A DNA stretch of 7,466 nucleotides from positions 1-7,466 of the forward strand of contig CAKAPY010000060.1 in assembly GCA_916719935.1 (NCBI GenBank). The letters run 5' to 3'. A program made the position numbers and the translations under genes. Below are positions 1 through 6,604 of this stretch, piece after piece (within the stretch, counting starts at the first letter, position 1; the number at the start of each line of letters is the position of its first letter). The stretch comes from an uncultured Actinomyces sp. (GTDB taxonomy: Bacteria; Actinomycetota; Actinomycetes; Actinomycetales; Actinomycetaceae). Under the pieces are notes generated by a model. The model worked only from the letters and a program-made list of their open reading frames with translations, was not told the origin of the DNA and did no database searches.

Positions 1-1
1 T

Positions 2-1369
2 GGGGATTCGACCTACGTCTATCTGAAAAAGAATGTCGATGCGGTCACCTATCGTGAAATCCGCAAGCTCGACATCACCGGTATTGAATGGGAAGCGGTC
101 TTTGATCGAACCTATCCCAATGGCAATACAGCCGGTCCGATCGTGGGCGCCGTCAATGCCGAAGGAGACGGTGTCTCTGGCTTGGAGGCCTATTTCAATA
201 ATTTCTTGCAGGGAACCTCTGGAGAAGAGGCCTATGAGATCTCTCCCAACGGCGCGGTGATGCCCGGTGGAAAGAAGGTCACAAAGGAGCCTCAAGACGG
301 AGGATCGGTCCGTACGACCCTCCATGCAGATCTTCAACACTTGGTTCAAGATGCTTTGGATGCTCGTGTTCGTAAGCACAATGCGGACTGGGGAGTCGTC
401 GTCATTTCTGATGTGTCGACGGGACGTATTCTTGTTCTTGCCGATTCGGGGTCCACGACGCCGGATGCCGCAAAACCTCAATCTGTCATGGGGGTGCAGG
501 CTCCCTACGAACCGGGTTCGGTGGGCAAGCTGCTAACTGTGGCCTCGGCCCTGGAAAAGGGAACGACTACGCCAACGAGTCAATACAGCGTCCCGTATAG
601 CATTAACCCTCCCGATGCCGGCGGTCCGATCAAGGATTACCACGAGCACGGAACTGAGACTTTGACGTCGACCGGTATCGTTGCGGAATCCTCGAACGTT
701 GGAACGATTGAGATTGGCGAGCAGGTGGGCGATCGTGATCGCTACGACTTCATGACGAAGATGGGACTCAACCAACTCACAGGGATTGAGTTAGCTGGCG
801 AATCTCAAGGCATCATGCGCGATTTCGACAATATCCAAGGCCGTGATCGCTACGCGATGATGTTCGGTCAGTCCTACGCTGTTACCGCCGTCCAACAGAA
901 TCAACTCATTCAGGCAATCGGAAACCGCGGGGTCATGATTGCGCCGCGAATTATCGATTCGACAACTGATTCAAAGGGGCGGACCGAGAAGACTGTCGCG
1001 CCGCAACCCAAGCAAGTCATGTCCGCGGATCGTTCAAAAGAACTCATCACCATGATGGAATCCGTTGTCATGGATAAGCAGGGTACCGGTCAACTCGCAA
1101 AGGTTGAAGGCTACCGCGTGGCAGTCAAGACGGGTACTGCAGATATTAAAGTCAATGGCGCGGATGCGGTCGTTTCGAACACTGCTGGTCTGGTTCCAGC
1201 GGAATCACCGCGCTTGGCTATTTCGGTTGTCCTGTACAACCCGCGTGTTGCTGGTTTGTCCTCTGATGCGGCCGCACCGCTGTGGAGTGAAGTCACGACC
1301 GAGGCTGTTCGCAACCTCGGGATCCCCGCGTCTACAGAAAGTGCCCAGCTGTATCCCACGACACCCTAG
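2..1369 (+). CDS. ftsI: Septal peptidoglycan transpeptidase FtsI (class B penicillin-binding protein), 5'-truncated
   Basis: This is the D,D-transpeptidase that cross-links septal peptidoglycan outside the membrane, as partner of FtsW. The frame is open from base 2, so the start codon, the membrane anchor and part of the N-terminal domain lie upstream; 455 codons are visible. The first ~100 visible residues look like the class B PBP pedestal (YVYLKKNVDAVTY, then TYPNGNTAGPIVGAVN and GLEAYFNNFLQGTSG). The catalytic domain has all three penicillin-binding motifs in order: SxxK as SVGK (518-529, catalytic Ser codon 518-520) in the context YEPGSVGK, SxN as SSN (689-697) and KTGT (1127-1138). The protein ends about 77 residues after KTG with no PASTA repeats. 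Two in-frame TAG stops follow each other (1367-1372). Position directly upstream of murF and in the same cassette as ftsW supports FtsI rather than an elongation PBP. An in-frame ATG at 143 falls inside the pedestal domain and is not the true start. Confidence 0.96.
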   Translation, partial: GDSTYVYLKKNVDAVTYREIRKLDITGIEWEAVFDRTYPNGNTAGPIVGAVNAEGDGVSGLEAYFNNFLQGTSGEEAYEISPNGAVMPGGKKVTKEPQDGGSVRTTLHADLQHLVQDALDARVRKHNADWGVVVISDVSTGRILVLADSGSTTPDAAKPQSVMGVQAPYEPGSVGKLLTVASALEKGTTTPTSQYSVPYSINPPDAGGPIKDYHEHGTETLTSTGIVAESSNVGTIEIGEQVGDRDRYDFMTKMGLNQLTGIELAGESQGIMRDFDNIQGRDRYAMMFGQSYAVTAVQQNQLIQAIGNRGVMIAPRIIDSTTDSKGRTEKTVAPQPKQVMSADRSKELITMMESVVMDKQGTGQLAKVEGYRVAVKTGTADIKVNGADAVVSNTAGLVPAESPRLAISVVLYNPRVAGLSSDAAAPLWSEVTTEAVRNLGIPASTESAQLYPTTP

Positions 1370-1411
1370 TAGGCTAGTGTCCAGACCGTTGGGTAGACCC
1401 TAAGGAGAAGA
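1370..1411 (+). other. ftsI-murF intergenic gap, the only true gap in the window
   Basis: These 42 nt separate the ftsI stop from the murF ATG. They begin with a second in-frame TAG and end in the murF ribosome binding site. A short inverted repeat, GGGTAGACCC, lies at 1391-1400 just before that site. It is too weak, and lacks a T-run, to count as a terminator. I see no convincing -10/-35 pair. This is where murE often sits in other dcw clusters, and no remnant of murE can be read in the 42 nt. Confidence 0.8.
1402..1407 (+). promoter_or_regulatory. Ribosome binding site of murF
   Basis: AAGGAG is followed by a short 4-nt spacer and the ATG at 1412. It is a good Shine-Dalgarno match and fixes the murF start. 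murF has its own initiation signal because it does not overlap ftsI. Confidence 0.8.
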
Positions 1412-2806
1412 ATGCATAGGTCCAGTCGCTGGATCGCTCAGGCATTGGGCGCACAGCTCCACGGAAACGACGTCGAGGTCACCGGGACAGTTGACACGGA
1501 TTCACGCGAAATTCGTCAAGGCTCTCTCTTCGTTGCTCGGCGTGGAGAAAATAGCGATGGCCACGATTATCTAGACGCGGCTGCGCAAAATGGTGCGGTG
1601 GCGGCAATCGTTGAACACCTGTGTGACTCGCCTTTGACGCAGATTGTTGTCGAGGATTCGACCATCGCGCTGGGTGAATTGGCTCGAGCCTACCTTTCAG
1701 ATTTGCGTTCACACCAGAAGCTGGATGTGATTGCAATGACCGGTTCGGTCGGAAAAACAACGACCAAAGACCTTCTTGCAGCGATCATGAGCGCCGATGC
1801 TCCGACAGTTGCTCCTCAGCTGTCTTTTAATAATGAGGTCGGGCTTCCTTTGACGGTTCTGCGTGCCGATGAATCCACGCGCCACCTTGTTCTGGAAATG
1901 GGGGCCTCTGGACCTGGGCATATCGCATATCTGACGCGGATTGCTCCACCTGACGCCGGAATTGAACTGATGGTTGGACATGCACACCTCGGGGGCTTCG
2001 GCTCTGTTGAAGGGGTACGCGATGCCAAGGCTGAGTTGATTCAAGGCCTCGTGCCATCGGGAAGCTCAATCTTGAACTTTGACGACCCGCACGTCATGGA
2101 GATGGCTGCTTACGCACCCGGGCGAGTGGTCACCTTCTCGGCCTCGGGAAATCGCCAGGCAGATAGCAGCGCCCACGCAATTTCCCTGGATGAACAGGGG
2201 AAAGCCTCTTTCGAACTCCACCTCGATGGGCGAGTGATCCCTGTGCACCTGGGACTTGTTGGTATTCACCATGTTGCCAACGCACTTGCTGCAATTACCG
2301 GAGCATGGACGCTTGGAATTGATCTTGATCAAGCCTGCGCCGCTGTTGAGGGCCGCAGGCCAGCCAGTCCACATCGAATGAGTATCCATGAACTTACCCT
2401 CAAGGGTAAGAAGGTGACTCTCATCGATGATTCGTACAATGCAAACCTTGATTCTTTCCGCGCGGGATGTAAAGCCGCTGGAGATTTGGCGGCGGGCCGA
2501 CAGCTAATCGTTGTTGCCGGCGGAATGCTTGAACTTGGTGAAGCCTCGCAAAGTACCCATGAACAGGTTGCGCGCTTCTTCGATCAAGCGGGTGCTCATT
2601 GCGTTCTTGCGTTGGGGGAGGACTCGCAGTACTACTTCACTGAGCGAGGCGAGGACCACACTCACCGTCACCTGCGGAATGTTGACGAGGTACTTAGTGC
2701 ATTAGACGGCATACTGGAAGATAATTCTGTTGTGTTCATCAAGGGCTCGAATGGCTCCGGTGCCTGGAAGGTCGCCGATCACCTAGTGGAGGAGGGCACT
2801 TTATGA
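1412..2806 (+). CDS. murF: UDP-N-acetylmuramoyl-tripeptide--D-alanyl-D-alanine ligase MurF
   Basis: MurF is a cytoplasmic ATP-dependent ligase that adds D-Ala-D-Ala to the UDP-MurNAc tripeptide, the last soluble step of precursor synthesis. At 464 aa it has the usual family length. The N-terminal domain carries the DSR motif in VDTDSREIRQGSLFVA. The central Mur ligase domain has the P-loop GSVGKTTTKD (Lys115), the MurF-type stretch SFNNEVGLPLT, the Mg-binding Glu162 in LEMGASGPGHI, and GHAHLGGFGS followed by Lys206, the expected carbamylated lysine. The C-terminal domain has HRM, IDDSYNAN, GGMLELGE and FIKGSNG. The NNEVG/GASGPGHI and YNAN motifs distinguish MurF from MurC, MurD and MurE. Two positions depart from consensus: Met187 where Mur ligases normally have Asn before V-G-x-A-H, and Leu346 where YNANP is usual. 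The ATG has a good ribosome binding site. The 3' end overlaps mraY by 4 nt. Confidence 0.97.
   Translation: MHRSSRWIAQALGAQLHGNDVEVTGTVDTDSREIRQGSLFVARRGENSDGHDYLDAAAQNGAVAAIVEHLCDSPLTQIVVEDSTIALGELARAYLSDLRSHQKLDVIAMTGSVGKTTTKDLLAAIMSADAPTVAPQLSFNNEVGLPLTVLRADESTRHLVLEMGASGPGHIAYLTRIAPPDAGIELMVGHAHLGGFGSVEGVRDAKAELIQGLVPSGSSILNFDDPHVMEMAAYAPGRVVTFSASGNRQADSSAHAISLDEQGKASFELHLDGRVIPVHLGLVGIHHVANALAAITGAWTLGIDLDQACAAVEGRRPASPHRMSIHELTLKGKKVTLIDDSYNANLDSFRAGCKAAGDLAAGRQLIVVAGGMLELGEASQSTHEQVARFFDQAGAHCVLALGEDSQYYFTERGEDHTHRHLRNVDEVLSALDGILEDNSVVFIKGSNGSGAWKVADHLVEEGTL
2788..2796 (+). promoter_or_regulatory. Ribosome binding site of mraY inside the murF end
   Basis: GGAGGAGGG lies in the last codons of murF and ends 6 nt before the mraY ATG (2803). 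This is a strong Shine-Dalgarno sequence combined with an ATGA stop/start overlap. mraY can therefore be both coupled to murF and initiated efficiently on its own. Confidence 0.82.
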
Positions 2807-3888
2807 TTGGACTCATTATTGCCTTTGCAGTTGGTCTAGTCCTTTCCATTTCGCTCACCCCACTGTTCATCCGCTACTTGGTGCACAACCATTACGGACA
2901 GTTCATTCGTCAAGATGGCCCGACGTCGCATATGACGAAGCGCGGCACCCCGACAATGGGTGGCGTTGTCATCATTTTCGCCACTGTTGTTGCGTGGTTT
3001 ATCGGAACCCTGATTAACGGTGGACTTCCCTCGTGGTCGGGAATCCTTTTGGTATTCCTTTTCGTGGGAATCGGGTTCATCGGACTGCTTGATGATGCAC
3101 TAAAAATCATGCATCAGCGTTCGCTTGGTCTGCACGCATGGGCAAAGATTGTTGGTCAAGTTGCTATTGCCTCGCTGTTCACGTGGGGTATTTTGACGAT
3201 TCCGAATGTTCACGGTCGTACTCCGGGCATCTTTGATATTTCTCTTGCTCGTCCCCTCGGATTGACCTTCACCCAGTGGGGGATTGTTGCGGCCGTCATC
3301 CTCATTGTCTTGTGGGTGAACTTCATCGTTGCCGCTTGGTCCAATGCAGTGAACTTGACCGACGGCTTGGACGGCTTGGCCGCTGGTGCAGGTATTTTTG
3401 TTTTCGTCTCCTACACCTTCATTTCGTACTTCCAGCTGCTTCAGTCCTGCTGGGGGGACACGGTCAATGTTGCGGCGTGCTACGACACACGAGATCCTCT
3501 TTCCATCGCGATTTTCTGCTCCTCCTTGGTTGGTGCTCTGGCAGGCTTCCTGTGGTGGAATGCCTCGCCTGCTCAGATCTTCATGGGCGATACCGGCTCT
3601 CAGGCCATTGGTGCCGCAGTCGCAGGTGTTTCAATCCTGACCGACACTGAGTTCCTTGCAATTTTGATTGGCGGGCTCTACGTCATTACGACTCTTTCGG
3701 ATGTCATCCAGATCGGCGTCTTCAAACTCACGCACAAGCGTGTTTTCAGAATGGCTCCTTTGCACCATCACTTTGAGCTCAAGGGTTGGAAAGAAATCAC
3801 TATCGTTATTCGCTTCTGGCTCATCGCAGCGCTTTTCGCAGTGATGGGAGCCGGTCTCTTCTACGCGGAATGGGTGTCACAACTGTGA
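2803..3888 (+). CDS. mraY: Phospho-N-acetylmuramoyl-pentapeptide transferase MraY (lipid I synthase)
   Basis: MraY is an integral membrane enzyme that transfers phospho-MurNAc-pentapeptide from UDP to undecaprenyl phosphate on the cytoplasmic face, giving lipid I. The 361 aa match the family's length. The protein is very hydrophobic, with about ten predicted membrane segments by eye. The family signatures appear in order: GPTSHMTKRGTPTMGG (from about residue 39), the aspartate pair Asp97-Asp98 in LLDDALK, NAVNLTDGLDGLA (from Asn181), FMGDTGS with the catalytic-region Asp263, and MAPLHHHFELKGW with the His triad 321-323. These Asp and His residues are the known Mg- and substrate-binding positions of the family. 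The stretch after GDTGS reads QAIGAA where LALGG is typical, a conservative oddity. The gene starts within the murF stop (ATGA) and its 3' end overlaps murD. Confidence 0.98.
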   Translation: MIGLIIAFAVGLVLSISLTPLFIRYLVHNHYGQFIRQDGPTSHMTKRGTPTMGGVVIIFATVVAWFIGTLINGGLPSWSGILLVFLFVGIGFIGLLDDALKIMHQRSLGLHAWAKIVGQVAIASLFTWGILTIPNVHGRTPGIFDISLARPLGLTFTQWGIVAAVILIVLWVNFIVAAWSNAVNLTDGLDGLAAGAGIFVFVSYTFISYFQLLQSCWGDTVNVAACYDTRDPLSIAIFCSSLVGALAGFLWWNASPAQIFMGDTGSQAIGAAVAGVSILTDTEFLAILIGGLYVITTLSDVIQIGVFKLTHKRVFRMAPLHHHFELKGWKEITIVIRFWLIAALFAVMGAGLFYAEWVSQL

Positions 3889-5324
3889 ATTGGCAGGGCC
3901 GCTTTGCAATCCTCGGTTGGGGAGTGTCTGGGAAGGCATCGGCACACGCACTTGTCAAACGCGGTGCGCAGCTGTGCGCCTTTGACGGGAGAGCCCGCGA
4001 GGACGACCAGTCTGAAAACGACGAGAATGTCGAGTTTGTCAGCGAAGCTGATTCTGATGCGCTCACTCAGGCGGTCATCGATTGGAAGCCCGATTGCATT
4101 GTTGTCTCTCCGGGAATTCCCGCTCACCATCCGATTTTTTCAGCGGCCGCAACTGCTGGCATTGAACTGATTGGCGAGGTCGAACTGGCCTGGCGTCTTC
4201 AAGAAGATTCCGAGCACGCAGGCCGTCCCTGGCTATGCGTCACTGGAACTAACGGCAAGACCACGACGGTTGGAATGCTGGGAGCGATGCTGCGAGCGGC
4301 AGGTGAAAACGCCGTCGAGGTCGGCAATATCGGCCTTCCCATTTGTGAAGCCATTGACACCGATGCAACGGTCTTCGCTGTCGAGCTCTCATCCTTCCAG
4401 CTGCATACTGTATCGACTGTTTCTCCACTGGCTTCTGTGTGTCTGAATGTCGATGCCGATCATCTTGATTGGCATGGCAGTGCACAGGCCTATGCAGCAG
4501 ATAAAGCGAAGGTTTATCACCTGACTCAAAAAGCCTGTTTCTATCCCGCATCCGATATCACCGTGGAGAATATGGTTGCCGAGGCCGATGTCGTCGAGGG
4601 AGCCCGGGCAATTGGATTGACTTTGGGGATCCCCTCAATTTCTCAGGTTGGTTGGGTTGAGGATGCGCTCGTTGAACGTGCCTTTGTTGAGAAACGCCAT
4701 ATGCAGGCTCAATTTTTAGCTGAAGTTGATGATCTTCGCGTTGCCTACCATGACGGCGTTACGGATGCTGCGCGTATGGATGCAACCGCTGCAGCCGGTC
4801 TTGCGCGTGCCTTTGGGGTTCCGCCAGAGGCAGTTGCGGAAGGTCTTCGAAGCTTTACCCCTGCTCATCACCGACGTGCAGTAATTGCACATGCGGCCGA
4901 TGTCACCTGGATTGATGACTCTAAGGCGACAAATGCCCATGCGGCCGTGGCTTCGCTGTCTGGAATTACTCCTGGCACTGCGGTTTGGATCGCAGGAGGA
5001 GATACGAAGGGCCAAGAGTTTGGCGACCTGGTTGCTCGCGTTGCTCCGCTTTTGCGAGGCGTTGTTGTCATTGGCAAGGATCGCAGTGCGATTGTGAACG
5101 CGCTGCGCCAGCGTGCACCTCAAGTTCCCTTCGTTGAGGTCGACGGGCATGAGGACTGGATGTTCTCTGTCGTTAACGAGGCCGTGGCTCTGTCCCGCCC
5201 GGGAGATACTGTTGTGCTCGCCCCGGCGTGTGCATCCTGGGATCAATTCCGTTCCTATGCGCAACGCGGAGATGTCTTCCGCGATGCGGTGAAACGTCTT
5301 GAAGCGAATTGGGCGGCGCAATGA
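3870..5324 (+). CDS. murD: UDP-N-acetylmuramoylalanine--D-glutamate ligase MurD
   Basis: MurD is a cytoplasmic ligase that adds D-Glu to UDP-MurNAc-L-Ala using ATP. Starting at ATG 3870 it has 484 aa, in the family range. The N-terminal Rossmann-like domain opens with AILGWGVSGKASA and includes VVSPGIPAHHP. The central domain has the P-loop TGTNGKTTTVGML (Lys130), GNIGLP, ELSSFQL (Glu172), LNVDADHLDWHGS (His198) and the expected carbamylated Lys212 in ADKAKVY. The C-terminal domain has FTPAHHRRAV, DDSKATN (Asp349-Asn355), AGGDTKGQEF and the MurD hallmark SPACASWDQF-type motif (here APACASWDQF) with RGDVF. The start is uncertain: ATG 3870 gives a 19-nt overlap with mraY, while GTG 3885 gives a 4-nt GTGA overlap and 479 aa. 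Neither has a clear ribosome binding site. The frame is open further upstream to an ATG at 3786, but that segment lies in mraY and has no MurD character. The stop overlaps the ftsW ATG. Confidence 0.96.
   Translation: MGVTTVNWQGRFAILGWGVSGKASAHALVKRGAQLCAFDGRAREDDQSENDENVEFVSEADSDALTQAVIDWKPDCIVVSPGIPAHHPIFSAAATAGIELIGEVELAWRLQEDSEHAGRPWLCVTGTNGKTTTVGMLGAMLRAAGENAVEVGNIGLPICEAIDTDATVFAVELSSFQLHTVSTVSPLASVCLNVDADHLDWHGSAQAYAADKAKVYHLTQKACFYPASDITVENMVAEADVVEGARAIGLTLGIPSISQVGWVEDALVERAFVEKRHMQAQFLAEVDDLRVAYHDGVTDAARMDATAAAGLARAFGVPPEAVAEGLRSFTPAHHRRAVIAHAADVTWIDDSKATNAHAAVASLSGITPGTAVWIAGGDTKGQEFGDLVARVAPLLRGVVVIGKDRSAIVNALRQRAPQVPFVEVDGHEDWMFSVVNEAVALSRPGDTVVLAPACASWDQFRSYAQRGDVFRDAVKRLEANWAAQ
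3885..3888 (+). other. GTGA stop/start overlap, alternative murD start
   Basis: GTG 3885-3887 is in the murD frame and overlaps the mraY TGA stop (3886-3888). All other junctions from murF onward in this window are 4-nt overlaps of the same kind, which favours this start by analogy. The upstream ATG at 3870 is the better codon. The two starts differ by only five residues, ahead of the first conserved MurD motif, so function is not affected. Confidence 0.45.
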
Positions 5325-6604
5325 GCTCCCTACTGGAGCGCCTGCATATTCCGCGTTTCGAATTTGCACCGAAGGAACGTGGAGATCGGGTGTATTCGCC
5401 TGTCGCCACCTACTATCTGATCGTTATTCCCGCGCTCATTTTGACCGTTTTCGGTTTGGTGATGGGGTTTTCAGCTTCTGCCGTTACAACTATCGCCAGT
5501 GGTGGCAGCCCCTACGCGGCATTCTTGCGGCAGCTGCTCATTATTGGCGTCTCCTTCCTGCTTGCGGCGATTTTTATCCAAAGGATCCCATCGGCAGTGT
5601 GGTACCGCCTTGCACCGGCCATTTATCTTGCAGCCCTGTTTTTTCAGGCACTAGTCATGACACCACTGGCGGCATCGCAGGGCGGAAACACTAACTGGGT
5701 GTCGCTTCCCGGACTTGGAACATTCCAGCCCTCGGAGTTTCTCAAACTGGCGTTGATCGTTGCCTTGGGACGCTCACTGTCGCGAGAAGGCGCTCGCCGC
5801 AATGACTGGCGACAGATGGCAGTCACGGTAGGGCTCCCTATTCTTGGTGCTCTTGTCGACGTCATGCTCGGTAAGGACATGGGCACCGCGATGGTCATGG
5901 CCGCAGGTGCATTCGGTGCCATCTGGGTTGCACGGCTTCCTCGCAAGTGGTTTGCGGTTATTTTTCTTTCTGTGATTCCAGTTGTCATCTTCTTAGTTTT
6001 CCAAAACCCCACGCGAATGAAGCGAATTCTTGCAGTTCTTCCGTGGAATCGTCCCGCGCGTAACCTTTCGGCCCCCGAGCAGATTGACCACGCGCTGTGG
6101 GCACTTGGCTCGGGAGGGCTAACTGGCCTCGGTCCTGGCGCGTCTCGAGAAAAATGGAACTATCTCCAGGCTGCGCATACCGACTTCATCTTGGCAATTA
6201 TTGGCGAAGAATTTGGCCTCTTGGGGACGCTGACCATTGTTGCTTGCATCTGTTTGATGATTTGGGGGATGGTACGGCTCATCCACTCAACAAACTCGTT
6301 CTTCGCAACAATTGTCAGTGGTGGCGTCGCTGCTTGGATCGGCATTCAGGCGATTATTAATATTGCGTCTGTGACTGGGCTTGGTCCGGTTATTGGTGTG
6401 CCTCTACCGCTGGTGTCTTATGGCGGTTCGTCCTATCTCTTCACGATTTCGGCTATTGCATTGGTTGCTGCTTGCGCGCGTGAGAACGCGGGTATGACTA
6501 TGGGACTGAAATTTTCGGCGGGATCATCACGTGACCCGCGGCTTTCGCGTCGACGCCGCCGCGCAGGAAAGGCTAGCGCTGGATCTACGGAAGGAACACG
6601 ATGA
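5321..6604 (+). CDS. ftsW: Septal peptidoglycan glycosyltransferase FtsW (SEDS family)
   Basis: FtsW is a polytopic membrane enzyme of the SEDS family that polymerises lipid II at the division septum together with FtsI. From ATG 5321 it has 427 aa, with roughly ten membrane segments by eye after a short cytoplasmic N-terminus. Signatures in order: FSASAV after the first membrane segment, NTNWVSLPGLGTFQPSEFLKL, GKDMGTA, the large extracellular loop with LGSGGLTGLGPGASREKWNY, then AAHTDFILAIIGEE with the conserved essential Asp288, and the SEDS C-terminal motif GVPLPLVSYGGSS (Ser366). FtsW rather than RodA is indicated by dcw context and by the FSASAV-type segment. The basic tail (RLSRRRRRAGK) is cytoplasmic. 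The sequence before Asp288 reads LQAAHTDF where LPEAHTDF is common. TTG 5309 would add four residues, but ATG 5321 overlaps the murD stop as ATGA and is preferred. The stop overlaps murG. Confidence 0.96.
   Translation: MSSLLERLHIPRFEFAPKERGDRVYSPVATYYLIVIPALILTVFGLVMGFSASAVTTIASGGSPYAAFLRQLLIIGVSFLLAAIFIQRIPSAVWYRLAPAIYLAALFFQALVMTPLAASQGGNTNWVSLPGLGTFQPSEFLKLALIVALGRSLSREGARRNDWRQMAVTVGLPILGALVDVMLGKDMGTAMVMAAGAFGAIWVARLPRKWFAVIFLSVIPVVIFLVFQNPTRMKRILAVLPWNRPARNLSAPEQIDHALWALGSGGLTGLGPGASREKWNYLQAAHTDFILAIIGEEFGLLGTLTIVACICLMIWGMVRLIHSTNSFFATIVSGGVAAWIGIQAIINIASVTGLGPVIGVPLPLVSYGGSSYLFTISAIALVAACARENAGMTMGLKFSAGSSRDPRLSRRRRRAGKASAGSTEGTR
6591..6595 (+). promoter_or_regulatory. Ribosome binding site of murG inside the ftsW end
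   Basis: AAGGA, within the longer purine stretch GGAAGGAA, lies 5 nt before the murG ATG at 6601. Together with the ATGA overlap (6601-6604) it fixes the murG start and supports coupled translation with ftsW. Confidence 0.75.

Noticed and set aside
518..529. FtsI active-site motif SVGK instead of the common STFK/STMK, considered as an unusual variant
   Set aside because: Only Ser and Lys of SxxK are required, and the middle residues vary among class B penicillin-binding proteins. The other two motifs are normal.
1367..1378. CTAG-TAGG-CTAG repeat at the ftsI stop
   Set aside because: A 4-bp self-complementary stem is too weak to be a structure. The useful part is just the tandem TAG stop codons.
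1391..1400. Inverted repeat GGGTAGACCC before the murF ribosome binding site, considered as a terminator or regulatory hairpin
   Set aside because: The stem is only 3-4 bp with a very small loop and no T-run follows. It could arise by chance, and the downstream genes clearly belong to the same cluster.
3786..3869. Upstream in-frame extension of murD to an ATG at 3786
   Set aside because: The extra residues are an out-of-frame reading of the mraY 3' end, start well before the first MurD motif, and would give an 84+ nt additional overlap with mraY. ATG 3870 or GTG 3885 is far more likely.
4716..5369. A 217-codon antisense open frame across the 3' half of murD and the start of ftsW
   Set aside because: It lies opposite an intact murD with full motifs. 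Its product is rich in Arg, Ser and Asn without recognisable domain features. It is best explained as a shadow of murD codon usage.
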